DNA from: Hamiltosporidium magnivora
Lineage: Eukaryota; Microsporidia; Dubosqiidae
Length of the DNA: 31,659 nt
Assembly: GCA_004325065.1 (NCBI GenBank)
Contig: PITI01000032.1
Coordinates: 1-31,659, forward strand
Direction: 5' to 3'
Part shown: positions 20,562 through 30,933 of the stretch, one piece after another
Numbering within the stretch: position 1 is the first letter of the stretch
How the letters are laid out: every line of letters starts with the position of its first letter
The notes under the pieces: generated by a model
What the model was told of the DNA's origin: nothing
Database searches by the model: none
The model's input: the letters and a program-made list of their open reading frames with translations, nothing else
Made by a program: the position numbers and the translations under genes

Positions 20562-22110
20562 ATCTAAAACTTAAATATTTTTTATATATTAATATCTTAA
20601 AAAAGGTAAATATAATATATATGAAATTCATTTAATAGTTTCATAATTCAGAATAAATTAAAATGTCTAAACCGTGGAAACTTATTCTTTTATTATTACA
20701 ATCAATAAATTACTATAAAATATATTTTTGGATTAATTAACTATTTTAGACTAATCAAATTATATTTATTATCATAATAATAAAAAAAATTACAAATTTT
20801 GAAGGAAAATATGAAATTAAACACATTTTTTACATTTTTAACAAAAATTGATATTTTCTTTTGGTTTATCCGTAGACATATCACAATCAATATAATAAAA
20901 TGAATTTATACTGTTTTTAATTACAATTTAAAAAAGCAATATTTGTACTTAAGAACTTATAAATTTGGTTTTTTTTCATATAAATAGAAACGATCTAGAA
21001 TATATTCTGACATATATCATTATACATTTAGATTTCCAGAATATCTTTTAATTATTTTTATTTGTTGAATATTATTTAAAAGCACAAGATGAAACAATTA
21101 GATCAATTTGATATATAAATGATAGACTAAAGGTTTTGTTTATTTTTATTTATCATTTTGATTTTAATTTAGAAATTTCTTTTATTTTCAATAGACAAAA
21201 GTTTTATAATAATTTAATTCTACATTTTCTCTATTAAGAAAACATATAATATTAAATCAGTTTTTTTATTATTTTTTTACGAAGTTTTCTTACAAATTAA
21301 CGAATTTATATAAAAATGTTCAAAATTGTACAAAAATATATTTATTTATATAAGTAATTTAAATATAAAGTATTAGTATCATAACTGTAGTCCTTATATA
21401 ATTTAAACTATAATAATTTTATTGGTAGAAATTTAAAAATAAAATATTTTTTTTAAATTTTTTAAAAAAATATATAAAAACCTTTATTAGGCAATATATA
21501 TATTAGTAATATAATATTTTCATATTCAACGAATATTTTATAGTTTTAAAGAAAATATAAGGAATGCTTTTGTTTTTTTTATGAAATGTACTTAAATATT
21601 CTATATTGTATTATCTTTCTACTTTTGATTTTATTCTTATATGTAACAATATTTTTTGTTAAAATTGTAGTTCATATTACTGAAATGAATTAGAAATAAT
21701 ACATTTGTCAATTTACTATAAAAAAAATATTGTCTTACATTAAAAAAAACCAACAAATAATTTCTTGTATCAAAATTTTTTATTTTAAAATATAATTACT
21801 TAAAATTCTTGCAATTATACATTTATTATTTGAATATATCATCTGCAAATATACAGTGAAATCAAATATAAACAACATTGGTTTTTTATTTTAATACTAC
21901 ACCGCTATATTAAAAATCACATTCAAGATGTTTCTGAAATTTATGAATTATAAAAATATAAAGAGATTTTATCGTATGCTCTATCAATATAATTTACAAA
22001 AACAGTTGCTGTAAATATTTTTATATTATATTGAATTGTTAATAAAAGCTTTTGGACTAATCGAATTTAAAAAATTTGGTTAGAAATAAATTAAAAAATT
22101 CCTGTAATAA
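20562..22110. other. Intergenic, extremely AT-rich
   Basis: About 1.5 kb with no open frame of note, no RNA gene and no clear repeat. Among the most AT-rich stretches of the window. Confidence 0.5.
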
Positions 22111-22387
22111 TTACATGATATCTAGACTTAGTATTAAAGTTATGTTACATGATACATTGACCTAATAGAAGAAGTTATGTTACATGATATCTAGACTTAG
22201 TATTAAAGTTATGTTACATGATACATTGACTTATTAGAAGAAGTTATGTAGCATGATATCTAGACTTAGTATTAAAGTTATGTTACATGATACATTGACT
22301 TATTAGAAGAAGTTATGTTACATGATACATTGACCTAATAGAAGAAGTTATGTAACATGATACATTGACTTAATAGAAGAAGTTAAC
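22111..22387 (+). repeat. Minisatellite with alternating 34/35-bp monomers (A-B-A-B-A-B-B-B)
   Basis: Type A monomer (34 bp, TTACATGATATCTAGACTTA...) at 22111-22144, 22180-22213 and 22249-22282. Type B monomer (35 bp, TTACATGATACATTGAC...) at 22145-22179, 22214-22248, 22283-22317, 22318-22352 and 22353-22387. A and B share TTACATGAT at the start and AAGTTATG at the end. Copies within a type differ by only a few bases. The A-B pair of 69 bp repeats three times, so this is a higher-order array: an ancient monomer duplication followed by recent dimer amplification. Confidence 0.93.
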
Positions 22388-22390
22388 TAA

Positions 22391-22566
22391 TAGGTTGCTT
22401 ATAGAAATAGACTTGGGACTGAAAAAACAATGACATGATAAATCGACTTTGTTTAAGAATTCATCCAAGATATTGCTTATAGAAGTATACATGGTATTTA
22501 AATTTAGTCATATGATAAATTTATTTTGAAAAATACTCTACCAAGATATTGCTTATAGAAGTAGAT
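22391..22566 (+). repeat. Second tandem array, about 77-bp unit, 2.3 copies
   Basis: TTGCTTATAGAA(A/G)TA recurs at 22395, 22473 and 22549, with spacings of 78 and 76. Within each full unit a (C)ATATGATAAAT or ACATGATAAAT block lies at a similar offset, and two of the three are preceded by CCAAGATA. It directly abuts the 34/35-bp array, and its internal CATGAT suggests a distant common origin. Confidence 0.75.
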
Positions 22567-24220
22567 ATTATTCATAAATCATTTTTTTGAACTTTAAATA
22601 TTCAGAAACCAATTGACACGATTCTTTCATATGTTTGAGGTACTAATTTAGATGTGTACATGAATAATTTAAGGTATGGTTGCATATAATAGTACTATTT
22701 TTCAATGAACATTATATATTTTATAAATATTTAATTGCGTGTCAGATTTAAACCTATTGTTGTCTCTATCGCTCAGAGCTAATTCAAATTTCCTTCGAGC
22801 AATAAGATTCTAGTCCCGCTGGACTATCAGTTTAATCATTTAAAATTCATTCTTATATTTCATTTTGAGAGAGAAGATATCTAAAAATCTAAAATACTGT
22901 CTAAAATTATATTTAAGGTAAAAAATGATTAGAAATAAATTTGAAAATATAAATTTTCAAAGTTGAACATATGCTTATCGATAAAAATTATACGTTAAAA
23001 TTACTATGAAAAGGTTTATAAAAAGTACCAAACTAAGAAATTGGAAAGATTTTATGATCTGAGAATTAAATACAGATAAATCAACCGTTTATTGCATAAT
23101 TAAATAAAATAAATACATGAAATGTTCCTTCATTCAATTTTATTTAAAGTTAAAAAAAATAATTGAGCTGCTTAGACTTCATTTCCAATAGAAGATTCCG
23201 AAATAAACTTCTAAAGGATATAATTTTCAATCATATTTCTTTCTGTTAAAGAACTCTGTTCGAGTCATTATAGCGAAAATAAATAGAAATAAATTGTTTT
23301 CCTTCAAAAAAATCAATGAAATGTTTGTAAATTATTTTAAAAGAATGTAAAATAAATTCTGAGAAATTGTGCAATGAAAATAAATGTAAACCATATTCAT
23401 AAATACTATTACAATACAAAAAAAATCCAAGACTTTATCCATACAATAAATTTCAGGTGATGGTAATATACCAATAGATTGTTTAACAACTCCGCATTTG
23501 GATTTTTTTATTATTTTTGCATTTTAGATTACTTAATTCGACCTTTACATATTATTGAATCAATGAAATTTACACCACAGAAGGTAAAGTAACCAAACTT
23601 TTTATCTTATTTGATATTAAAATCTATGTTATTCATAATTTTTAATCCATAATTACTTCCAGGAGCTTGAATTTCCAATTTCATATGTGATTTGCTGCTT
23701 TCATACAAAAAATATTTCAGGAAAGCAAATAACCCACAGAGATACAAATATTGCGTGTCTTATAATATTTACAGTGTATTGTTAAATATATTAAATAAAT
23801 TCCCAAACAAAAACACGAACTGCTGTATTTATGGTCATATATTCAATTTCTCATGCTTCCGTCAAATTTTAATATAAATTGCAACCTTTAAAGAATAATT
23901 ATATTATCTTGAGAGAATTAAAGCAAATTCTAAAAAGTTTTTAAAACTCATTTCTCTTACCAAAAAAAATTTTACATTTTTGTATGTAAATCATATTTAT
24001 CAATAATTTATGAAAAGTATTTTAAATAAAAGCATTTTGGTTTTATATAAAACATATTTTTAAAATATAATATCACATTCTATGAAGTCCTACTTTTTTT
24101 ATTGTGGTCTTCAATACTATACTGGACTTCTCATATATTATCCTTCTAAGAAATTAGGGAATCGGAAACTATTTAGATATTTAGATATTCTATTAATCTT
24201 TACCTTTCAATGTCGAGGAT
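22567..24220. other. Intergenic, no supported gene
   Basis: About 1.65 kb. A less AT-rich patch at 22740-22830 has tRNA-promoter-like words on the minus strand but cannot fold as a tRNA. A 60-codon frame at 23692-23877 has no recognisable motif and is within chance length. Nothing else seen. Confidence 0.45.
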
Positions 24221-24403
24221 GATTAAGTGAAAATTTACCATTTGTTTATTTCAATCCGTTGTAACTCGGGGACTATAGAGAATTGGCCTATGAATCCAGT
24301 GTGGTTTATATTCCACCAAAAATCTAAACAATGATCCTCACACCAATTATACCCAATTATTGGCAAACAAATTGTTTTTGATGTAGGTATTCTCTATCCA
24401 CCT
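24221..24403 (+). repeat. Degenerate dispersed repeat, family B copy 2
   Basis: Matches 8925-9130 in the same orientation. Shared landmarks: TCCGTTGTAACTC, TATAGAGAATTGGCC, GTTTATATTCCACCAAAA, and the tail TTTTTGATGTAGGTATTCTCTATCCACC. It is the only other copy noticed. In one frame it reads DYRELAYESSVVYIPPK, but this frame is closed on both sides. Confidence 0.5.
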
Positions 24404-27316
24404 ATAATAAAAATTATTAATTAAAATTGTATTTTTTTTAGAATTATCAAAAATTTAGGCAGATATAAACAATCAATGATATACAAATTATTTGAATCTG
24501 AAAAAAAGATAGGAGTATTTCTAAATGCCTGATTTTAACTTAATATTTACAATCAAAAAAATACAGTTCAATTTCATAGTAAAAAAGATTTAAAACTTGA
24601 CTCTCAAACATAAGCTCATTAAAATATTAAGACATCTTAAAAGCGATATATGTAGAAATCTATCACAAGAAATATTTTAAAGTGCTTTTAATAATATAAA
24701 GAAGACTTATTTACCATCTGTTCGACACAAAATATATTTTTATTTTTGTAATTTCAAAAGGCCTCACAACTCTAAAAATTCAGAAAATACAGATAAAAAT
24801 CAAATTCAGCTTGTGAACTAAAAAGAAAAAAAACAATCTGATATATTTTTTTTACCTCGTGTGGTGTCCCAATGCAAGACCACTAAACTATAAAAATCTC
24901 GTTAAATTATTTGATAACAAAAAAGTAAATACATTTAAATAATTCATCAACATTTAGAAGTTTAAATTTATAATGAAGTAAATAAACAAATATATTTGAT
25001 ATTATATTAATCATGATTTCATTTAAAGAGAAATATATATGTTAAATTAAAATCAAATTAGATTTTAATTATTTACTTCATTATAAATTATTTTTAATCT
25101 TCAAACATTCTAAATCTCTCTTATGTAACAAAAAACTCAGTAAAAATATACAAAACATCTGTAAATTATGTTTTTTTGTATTTTAGATGAATATAGTCAC
25201 TTTACTGTTTTAAAATATTTTTTGTCAAAAAATAGCTAAATTTCGAATATTTTAAGATTTAAAAAATAAAAATACCTAATAGTTTGAATTTGGTTTCTGT
25301 CTGCAAATACATTTTATATATATTTTGGTTTTCGAATTACTTTGCAAATAATTATGACTCTAATGTCTCTCTAATCAAATAACAAAATAAGGATTATCAA
25401 TTCATATTTCTTTAATTATACGGTATGAAGTATTTGTATTGTAATTAATTAAGTCGGACTGTAAAAATTTCATTAACAGATTTAAAAATTGATTTTAATT
25501 TAGATTATAAATATTCGTGTAAACATAAAAGATTTTCAATCAAATTTTAGAAAACTATAAAATCAATTAAATAAGTTTGAATGTAGAAACATGAGACTAT
25601 TTATTTTGAGATCCTTCAAGGGGAATTAAAATATATAAAGAATTTATAACTAGCAAATTACAATCTCAGATTGTTTTTATAGCTATAACTGTATTTTATA
25701 AAAATATGGTAATTGGTAAAAAAACAGAAATAATCTGTTGGTATCTAAATTTTTTTTAAAATATAATTTGAATATTTATTTTGGAAATATTTCTGGTAAA
25801 TATATGATTAATATATTTTAAAACTTATAACGACTTGTTTTGTAAAACGATTGGGTTAACCAACGTTTCTGTCGGTACAGAATATTTATAATTTAGAAAA
25901 GAAACCTAAAATTTCAAGCAAATTAAGTAATCTTTATAAAAAATGTAGATTTCTACGATTATAAAACAATCCTTTTAAAGTCCGTTTATAATACATTTGT
26001 ATAAATAGTAAAGTTAAAACATATTTATATTGTATGAAAAACTCTTACAAACCAAAATTCGTTTTTTAAAAGCTCATTTATTTGTAGGACAGACTGTTTG
26101 TACATATAATCACTGCTTTTCCAAATATCATAATAAAAACCATTATATCATATAAATTTTATAATTAATTCAATACTTTAATTATTGCTTCAGATGAATT
26201 GATAGAAAAACAACATTTAGTTATTGATATAACTATATATAATATAGTGTTAGGAAATATTTTATTTCAAAACAAAGCTATTTTCATATTTTTACTTTAA
26301 ATATTCATATGGTTTCAAAATAATTATAATTAATTTAAATTTCAACAAAGATTGATATATTTCGGTTTTTGTTCTGTAGACAGAAATTTGAAACTATAAA
26401 ATTTTCAGACACACACTTTTTTACGGGTTATCAAAAAGTTATTAGAGATTCATTTTTAAGTTAAGTTCTAAATACTAAATGCTGTTTATAAACGAAAATT
26501 GAATGTATGAAAGGTCTTTTAATTCATTATTTTATGAATATATTAAGCTTAATTTCTTAACTATTTCAAAATGATTAGTAAAATCAATTCGAGAAACCAT
26601 AAAATAAGAAATGTTTTTTATATGAAAGCTACTAACAAAAAATAATAAAACTTACATTCAGCTATGAAAATTAAGTTACAAGTAAATTCTATTTAAAAAT
26701 ATACCAAAACTCATTTTACATAAAATATTATTGTATAACACATTTTTAAAAAAGTCGCTTAGTTTCTTTTCATTTTAATTTAATAAATGTAGAGTTGAAT
26801 TATGTATTTGCCTATTAACTCGATTGATTATTATCTTGCTATCAAAGAGAGCCACTTAAATTTACAATTATTTTCAAGATTTCGAATAAAACAGAAAACA
26901 CGAAGAAATAATATCAAATATTTTTCGAAAAATGTTAGTATGAACATCATTTAAAAAATTATACCTTTTGAATATGATGTCTTGATTTGCATATAAGAAT
27001 CAAGATAAATTACCGATCGGTAACTTAAATTCTTTGTCTAATATTGAGAGCGAGTCTCATTTGTAAGCCTCATATAAAAGAAAGACATTTTAAAACATCT
27101 AAATTAATATTGAAAAGCTTGAAACTCTGATGTGCTTTGTTTATTTCCAGTAGAAGAACCTATAATAAAATAAATGAGAAATCTATTTTTTATAAAAATT
27201 TATTTAAATAGAAAAACTAATAATATTGTATAAGCTATGAAATAGAATCCAATATTTTAATCAAAGTATTTTATGTCGTTTTTTGGTTCAAATCTGTATG
27301 TTGATTGAAAAAATGA
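24404..27316. other. Gene desert, AT-rich
   Basis: About 2.9 kb with no gene-sized frame. It contains the inverted repeat at 24965-25089 and a perfect 14-bp palindrome TTACCGATCGGTAA at 27010-27023, GC-richer than its surroundings. No RNA gene or tandem array recognised. Confidence 0.5.
24965..25089. repeat. Perfect 21-bp inverted repeat, MITE-like foldback
   Basis: 24965-24985 is the exact reverse complement of 25069-25089 (arm contains TTATAATGAAGTAAATAA), enclosing 83 bp. A second, nested hairpin lies inside: AATTAAAATC at 25045-25054 and GATTTTAATT at 25061-25070, loop 6. Whole unit 125 bp. It could be a small foldback element or a transcript hairpin. No convincing target-site duplication seen. 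Confidence 0.65.
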
Positions 27317-28168
27317 TTATTTTTCGTTTTTCCATTTTGAAATTATCAAATCTTTTTTCCTAAATCTTTCAACAATAAACTGATCATAGTTTTCAATATC
27401 CTTGATTTTACATACTTTCGACTTTATACGTACTGTTCCATTGGTCCTGCCAAATAGAACTGTTGAAAGTGTTGGAACGTTTTTATTACCTGATTCGGAA
27501 TATTCTACTGTAAGATCTATAATTGTGTCAACATAATTTCTAAGTTCATTACATATCAGATTGAATCCTTTTGTTTTGGGATAAATTACATTTTTAAGTG
27601 GTTCGATACCGTTTTCGATACAAAATTTATCGCTATGGTTTTTTACAGCGTCTGTAAATCTACTTCCTTCTGGGTATATAACAATCCAAAATGGTATTTT
27701 ATTCTTTTTTACATTCTTTGTCCATTTCAAAATATTAAGCTTATCTTTTAGAAAATTTCTTTCTACAAACACAAAATTTAAACAAATCAAACCCCAACCA
27801 AATATGGGAACCCATTTCATAGACTTTTTAATTATAAATTTTACATTTTTTAACATTTTTTTCTTTCTAGCAACTTCGTTGATTAGAAGAAAATCAAAAG
27901 CACCAATGTGATTAGAAACAACAATGCAATTTTCGTAATTCATTACATCTTCTAAATCTTCTATTTCGTATTCAATTTTCATTGTACACATAAGTATCAT
28001 CCCCAATATTCGCCATAAAAAATACGATAAAATTGTAGAAATTTTCATAGATAAATTTTTACTTATGAAATGTAATAAACATAGCAATGGAATTGCTATA
28101 AGAGAAAGCAAACATAAGATTAATAAAAGAATCAAATAAAATATTTTCTTTATATATATGCTTTCCAT
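27317..28168 (-). CDS. Lysophospholipid acyltransferase, PlsC/LCLAT1-like
   Basis: A 283-residue membrane enzyme that transfers an acyl chain from acyl-CoA to a lysophospholipid such as lysophosphatidate, or remodels phospholipids. Acyltransferase motifs are complete: motif I NHIGAFD at 86-92 (catalytic His87/Asp92), motif II FVERN at 134-138, motif III YPEGSR at 165-170, and a fourth block YPKTKGF at 196-202. The last block together with DLTVEY is typical of the lysocardiolipin/AGPAT3-5 branch rather than bacterial-type PlsC. N-terminal hydrophobic segments at about 9-35 and 46-62 anchor it, probably in the ER. The ATG at 28168 is supported by the family N-terminus and by a CCCC motif 7-10 nt upstream. 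Microsporidia synthesise phospholipids from scavenged fatty acids, so the role fits. Exact lyso-substrate uncertain. Confidence 0.92.
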   Translation of the reverse strand: MESIYIKKIFYLILLLILCLLSLIAIPLLCLLHFISKNLSMKISTILSYFLWRILGMILMCTMKIEYEIEDLEDVMNYENCIVVSNHIGAFDFLLINEVARKKKMLKNVKFIIKKSMKWVPIFGWGLICLNFVFVERNFLKDKLNILKWTKNVKKNKIPFWIVIYPEGSRFTDAVKNHSDKFCIENGIEPLKNVIYPKTKGFNLICNELRNYVDTIIDLTVEYSESGNKNVPTLSTVLFGRTNGTVRIKSKVCKIKDIENYDQFIVERFRKKDLIISKWKNEK

Positions 28169-28174
28169 TCTATA

Positions 28175-28178
28175 GGGG
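28175..28178 (-). promoter_or_regulatory. CCCC start-proximal motif of the acyltransferase gene
   Basis: The minus strand reads TTTACCCCTATAGA then ATG, with the C-run 7-10 nt before the start. It is the complement-type counterpart of the GGG before coaE and matches the CCC/GGG signal known from microsporidian genes. Confidence 0.65.
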
Positions 28179-28390
28179 TAAATTTATTGATATATTTTGT
28201 AATATATTACAGTTCTCATGAATATATGTTAAGTTGGCAATGGTCGTTTAATTTTGTATCGTGATTTTATTTTTTTCCGAATAGCAATTTTTTGATCGTT
28301 TCTTATCAAAATTTAGAAAGAAATTTTCAGAAATTTTTATTATTTATTTTTACGTTTAAATACTACAATTTATGTAGTGTAAGTATTGAT

Positions 28391-28815
28391 GAGTGTAAAT
28401 GAGAAAATTACATTAAAAACCATCTTCTTAGTAATGAGTGTGTGAAATTGGTGTGAAAATTATTTTTGAATTTTAGTGGAATTAAGTCATATATTTCTAT
28501 GATAATCTTCCTATAACACTGGGCTATATAAAATAAAAATAAACTTAATAACGGTCTCAAAAAAATGACTGGCATATAAATTAGACCATGACTTGTGAAA
28601 GATATATTTAAGGGGGTTTTGATGGAAAGGATAGAAAAACTAATGAATACTGAGATGGTTTAGCCGGTAAACTGGTTTTAAATGGAAAGGGAATATATAG
28701 ATAATATCCTGAGACCTTAACAAACTACGGTTCATTTTTGCTCAAAGTTGTTTAATTTCAACACCGAGAGGTAAAAAAAACCTTGACTAGTAAGTAAATA
28801 ATTCTAAATTCCATG
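28391..28815 (+). repeat. Degenerate dispersed repeat, family A copy 3
   Basis: The 5' block ACATTAAAAACCATCT.CTTAGTAATG, GTGTGAAAATT and TTTTAGTGG, and the 3' block CACCGAGAGGTAAAAAAAACC with GACTAGTAAGTAAATAA, match copies at 6.4 and 13.9 kb. This copy is longer, with about 250 bp of extra sequence between the blocks. No open frame of note. Confidence 0.45.
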
Positions 28816-29100
28816 ATTTTAAAATTTATTTGCATCAGAATTATTAGCAAAAATGGCAATCTGTATTGAACTAAATATTCTGAAGGTTTCAGCTTATAGA
28901 ATTTAAACCGCTTAAAAATATATTTTTTTAGATTTGTTTAATTCGGAGAGAGAAGGCACATACCAAAAAACACCTACTTGTTAAATTGGATGAAATGGAT
29001 GTTGAAAATATTTCTTTAGATTCATTTTAGATTGAAACCCACATATATTTCCGGATGTTCTATAAAAATTATCATAGGGAGGAGATTGTCTAAAAAATAG

Positions 29101-29300
29101 AAAATTCTTCTCTAACATTTAGTTTGAAGTTTTTTACGTTACTAGATTCTAAACTGGGTGTGAAAATGTTAAGCGATTTTCATGGAAGACTATGAAAACT
29201 AAGCTCCAATCGTAGGGGTTAGAAAACCTAGGGCCTAGAGATCAAAAACACTTTCAAATACGGAAAGACTAAAAGAGGTTATAACTGTTAATATTTTATA
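29101..29300 (+). repeat. Possible family A copy 4
   Basis: Contains GGGTGTGAAAATGTTAAGCGATTTTCATGGAAGA and, 100 bp on, CGGAAAGACTAAAAGAGGTTAT, similar to the family A core. It lacks the AGTAAGT tail. Directly precedes the coding-like remnant at 29382-29741. Weak. Confidence 0.25.
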
Positions 29301-29381
29301 AATAAGTCTAATCAAACCCTTTTAAGCGCATAGATGTATCTTATGTGGCAGTTAATTAAGTTCATAATATAGGCAATCTGA

Positions 29382-29741
29382 AAGTTGCTGATCTTGAGGG
29401 GTTTCAAGACGGATTCAAACGGCGTTAAACACTGGATGACGGAAATTAAAAAACATTGGGCCGATGTTTCATCTGATGAATAGGCACAATGCATCGTTTG
29501 GATTAAAAACCTTAAGATATATTTATCAAGGAATATATATAGAGTTTTAGGCAATCAATTGCCTATACAAAACCTAAGGCCTCTTATTGCGTTTAAAATA
29601 TTGAACATTTCCCACTTTGATACAACAATGTGGTACATTAAAATTTATAAATTGCTAAATATACCAACTTATCCAATAAGAAAAATACTTTGTTTTACTC
29701 AACTTATATTGAAATATTATATGCTTTCAGAAGTATATTAG
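29382..29741 (+). pseudogene. Coding-like remnant with one in-frame stop
   Basis: The frame is open for 33 codons from 29382 (contains VKHWMTEIKKHWADVSSDE), meets TAG at 29481-29483, then stays open 85 codons to TAG at 29739-29741 (LSRNIYRVLGNQLP, then WYIKIYKLLNIPTYPIRK). The Trp/His-rich opening and its less AT-rich DNA look coding, and it may continue upstream in another frame (IGNLKVADLEGF). No ATG head. Probably a decayed mobile-element or gene fragment; no family recognised. Open frames of this size can arise by chance here, hence the low score. Confidence 0.3.
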
Positions 29742-29989
29742 GGGGAATAACGTTCTGTAATAGCTATTTATTCGATCAATCTGCTTCTTTGTAAAAAAAT
29801 TCTGTTTATGATTATTTCTTCTTATAAATAACTAAAGAAAAGTTTATTCAAAAAATAGCGTTCGTAGGAAAATCTATAAGTTTACAAATGAACTTACATT
29901 TAGATTTCTAAATATTACGAACAGATTTTTTCGTATACAAAATTCAAATGATGCTTAAAATTTCTTTTGAATTTAAACCGTAATTAAGT

Positions 29990-30700
29990 ATTTGTCTGTA
30001 TCATTTCTTCTGTTTTTGGATCAATTATTCTAAAATTTTATTCACTTATAATTCAGGTATTTTTTGTGATTAGTAATTTAATTCAAGCGCTTATTCATTA
30101 AATATCTATCAGTATAATTTTTAGTTTAGAAAGAACCTTTCTTGGAATTTCATTGAACTTTTGCTTTGGCTTGAAATTGTTCCTTTTCCTCAATTGAAAA
30201 ATATTTTGAAACCACTATAAGTGTGTCTATTTCGTCAATTTTTCGCTCTTTTGAGGTGCAATATTTGATATAAACTATAATAAATTCCAGTATATAATTT
30301 ACAGAAGTTCTGCAAACTTATTTCTATAAAAAGAATCTAGTCCAATTATATGAGAATAAGTAGGGTTGTATTTCTCGTTTCAATAATTTAGTACAATTCC
30401 AATTTGAAACTCTGCGTTCATAGGCAATATTTTCGGGTTTTTATAACTTGGATATTCATTAATTGATCTTTGGCACTATAGCCTTGGCCACCCTTAGCAA
30501 TACCGCCTACCGTTTTTTCCAGTGGGTTTGTTTACTTATTGGGTTTCGTAACAGGTAGTTTTAAAGGGTGAGTGTTAGCCCTACGCCTAACCTCAACATG
30601 GAGGATCAGTTCCTTTTAGTCGCCTCTTACGACAAGCAGAGAATACACCAAGCCGATTCTGCTCCCGGCTTGGTGGGAATTTACTTGGATTCAGTACACT
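29990..30700 (-). mobile_element. Degenerate non-LTR-retroelement-like fragment with GC-rich 5' island
   Basis: 30470-30690 is by far the most GC-rich stretch of the window. On the minus strand it reads GCTTGTCGTAAGAGGCGACTAAAAGG, then CCTCCATGTTGAGGTTAGG, then GGGCTAACACTCACCC and CTGTTACGAAACCC. This set of phrases I associate from memory with 5' regions of widespread invertebrate and fish LINE-type repeats. Downstream on the same strand are broken coding-like frames (GGIAKGGQGYSAKDQLMNI; NPTYSHIIGLDSFYRNKFAELL split by stops; ERKIDEIDTLIVVSKYF). Two stem-loops lie in the island. No reverse transcriptase motif is visible, so it would be a 5'-end fragment. Element class and donor are unproven. 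The 60-codon plus-strand frame across the island (30568-30750) is not considered a gene. Confidence 0.45.
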
Positions 30701-30872
30701 TAATAAAAAATATACTACCGTACATAATGAAATTCAGGTTTAGAATCTAATATTTGCATTCTTTTTTGTAAATATGACTGAATGTATTTTGTAATTTTTA
30801 AGGCATATTTTATAATACCTTTTATTTAAATAATGATTAATTAAAAAATTTTTTTTTATTAATTTAATTAAT

Positions 30873-30886
30873 AAGTATTTAATCAT
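30873..30886 (+). promoter_or_regulatory. Putative LRR-family promoter element AAGTATTTAATCAT
   Basis: Same 14-mer as upstream of the LRR gene at 773-3181. Begins 57 nt before the ATG at 30930 and is preceded by ATTAATTTAATTAAT. Confidence 0.5.
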
Positions 30887-30909
30887 AAAATATCTATATA
30901 TATAAAAAA

Positions 30910-30933
30910 ATGGTGATATTCCTTAACAAATGA
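30910..30933 (+). promoter_or_regulatory. Short upstream ORF overlapping the LRR start codon
   Basis: ATG at 30910 opens seven codons (MVIFLNK) and ends at TGA 30931-30933. The stop overlaps the main ATG in the sequence ATGA. If the transcript starts near the promoter-like element, this could couple termination to reinitiation. Chance occurrence is possible. Confidence 0.3.

Noticed and set aside
22744..22781. tRNA-like promoter words on the minus strand (TAGCTCTGAGCGATAGAG and GGTTTAAATCT)
   Set aside because: Only 9 nt separate the A-box-like and B-box-like words, too short for an anticodon arm, and no acceptor stem can be formed.
29312..29554. 80-codon minus-strand frame
   Set aside because: Head is TTG, not ATG. 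Antisense to a more coding-like plus-strand remnant at 29382-29741.
30568..30750. 60-codon plus-strand frame over the GC-rich island
   Set aside because: The island reads as the antisense of a repeat-element 5' region; stops are rarer there simply because of higher GC.
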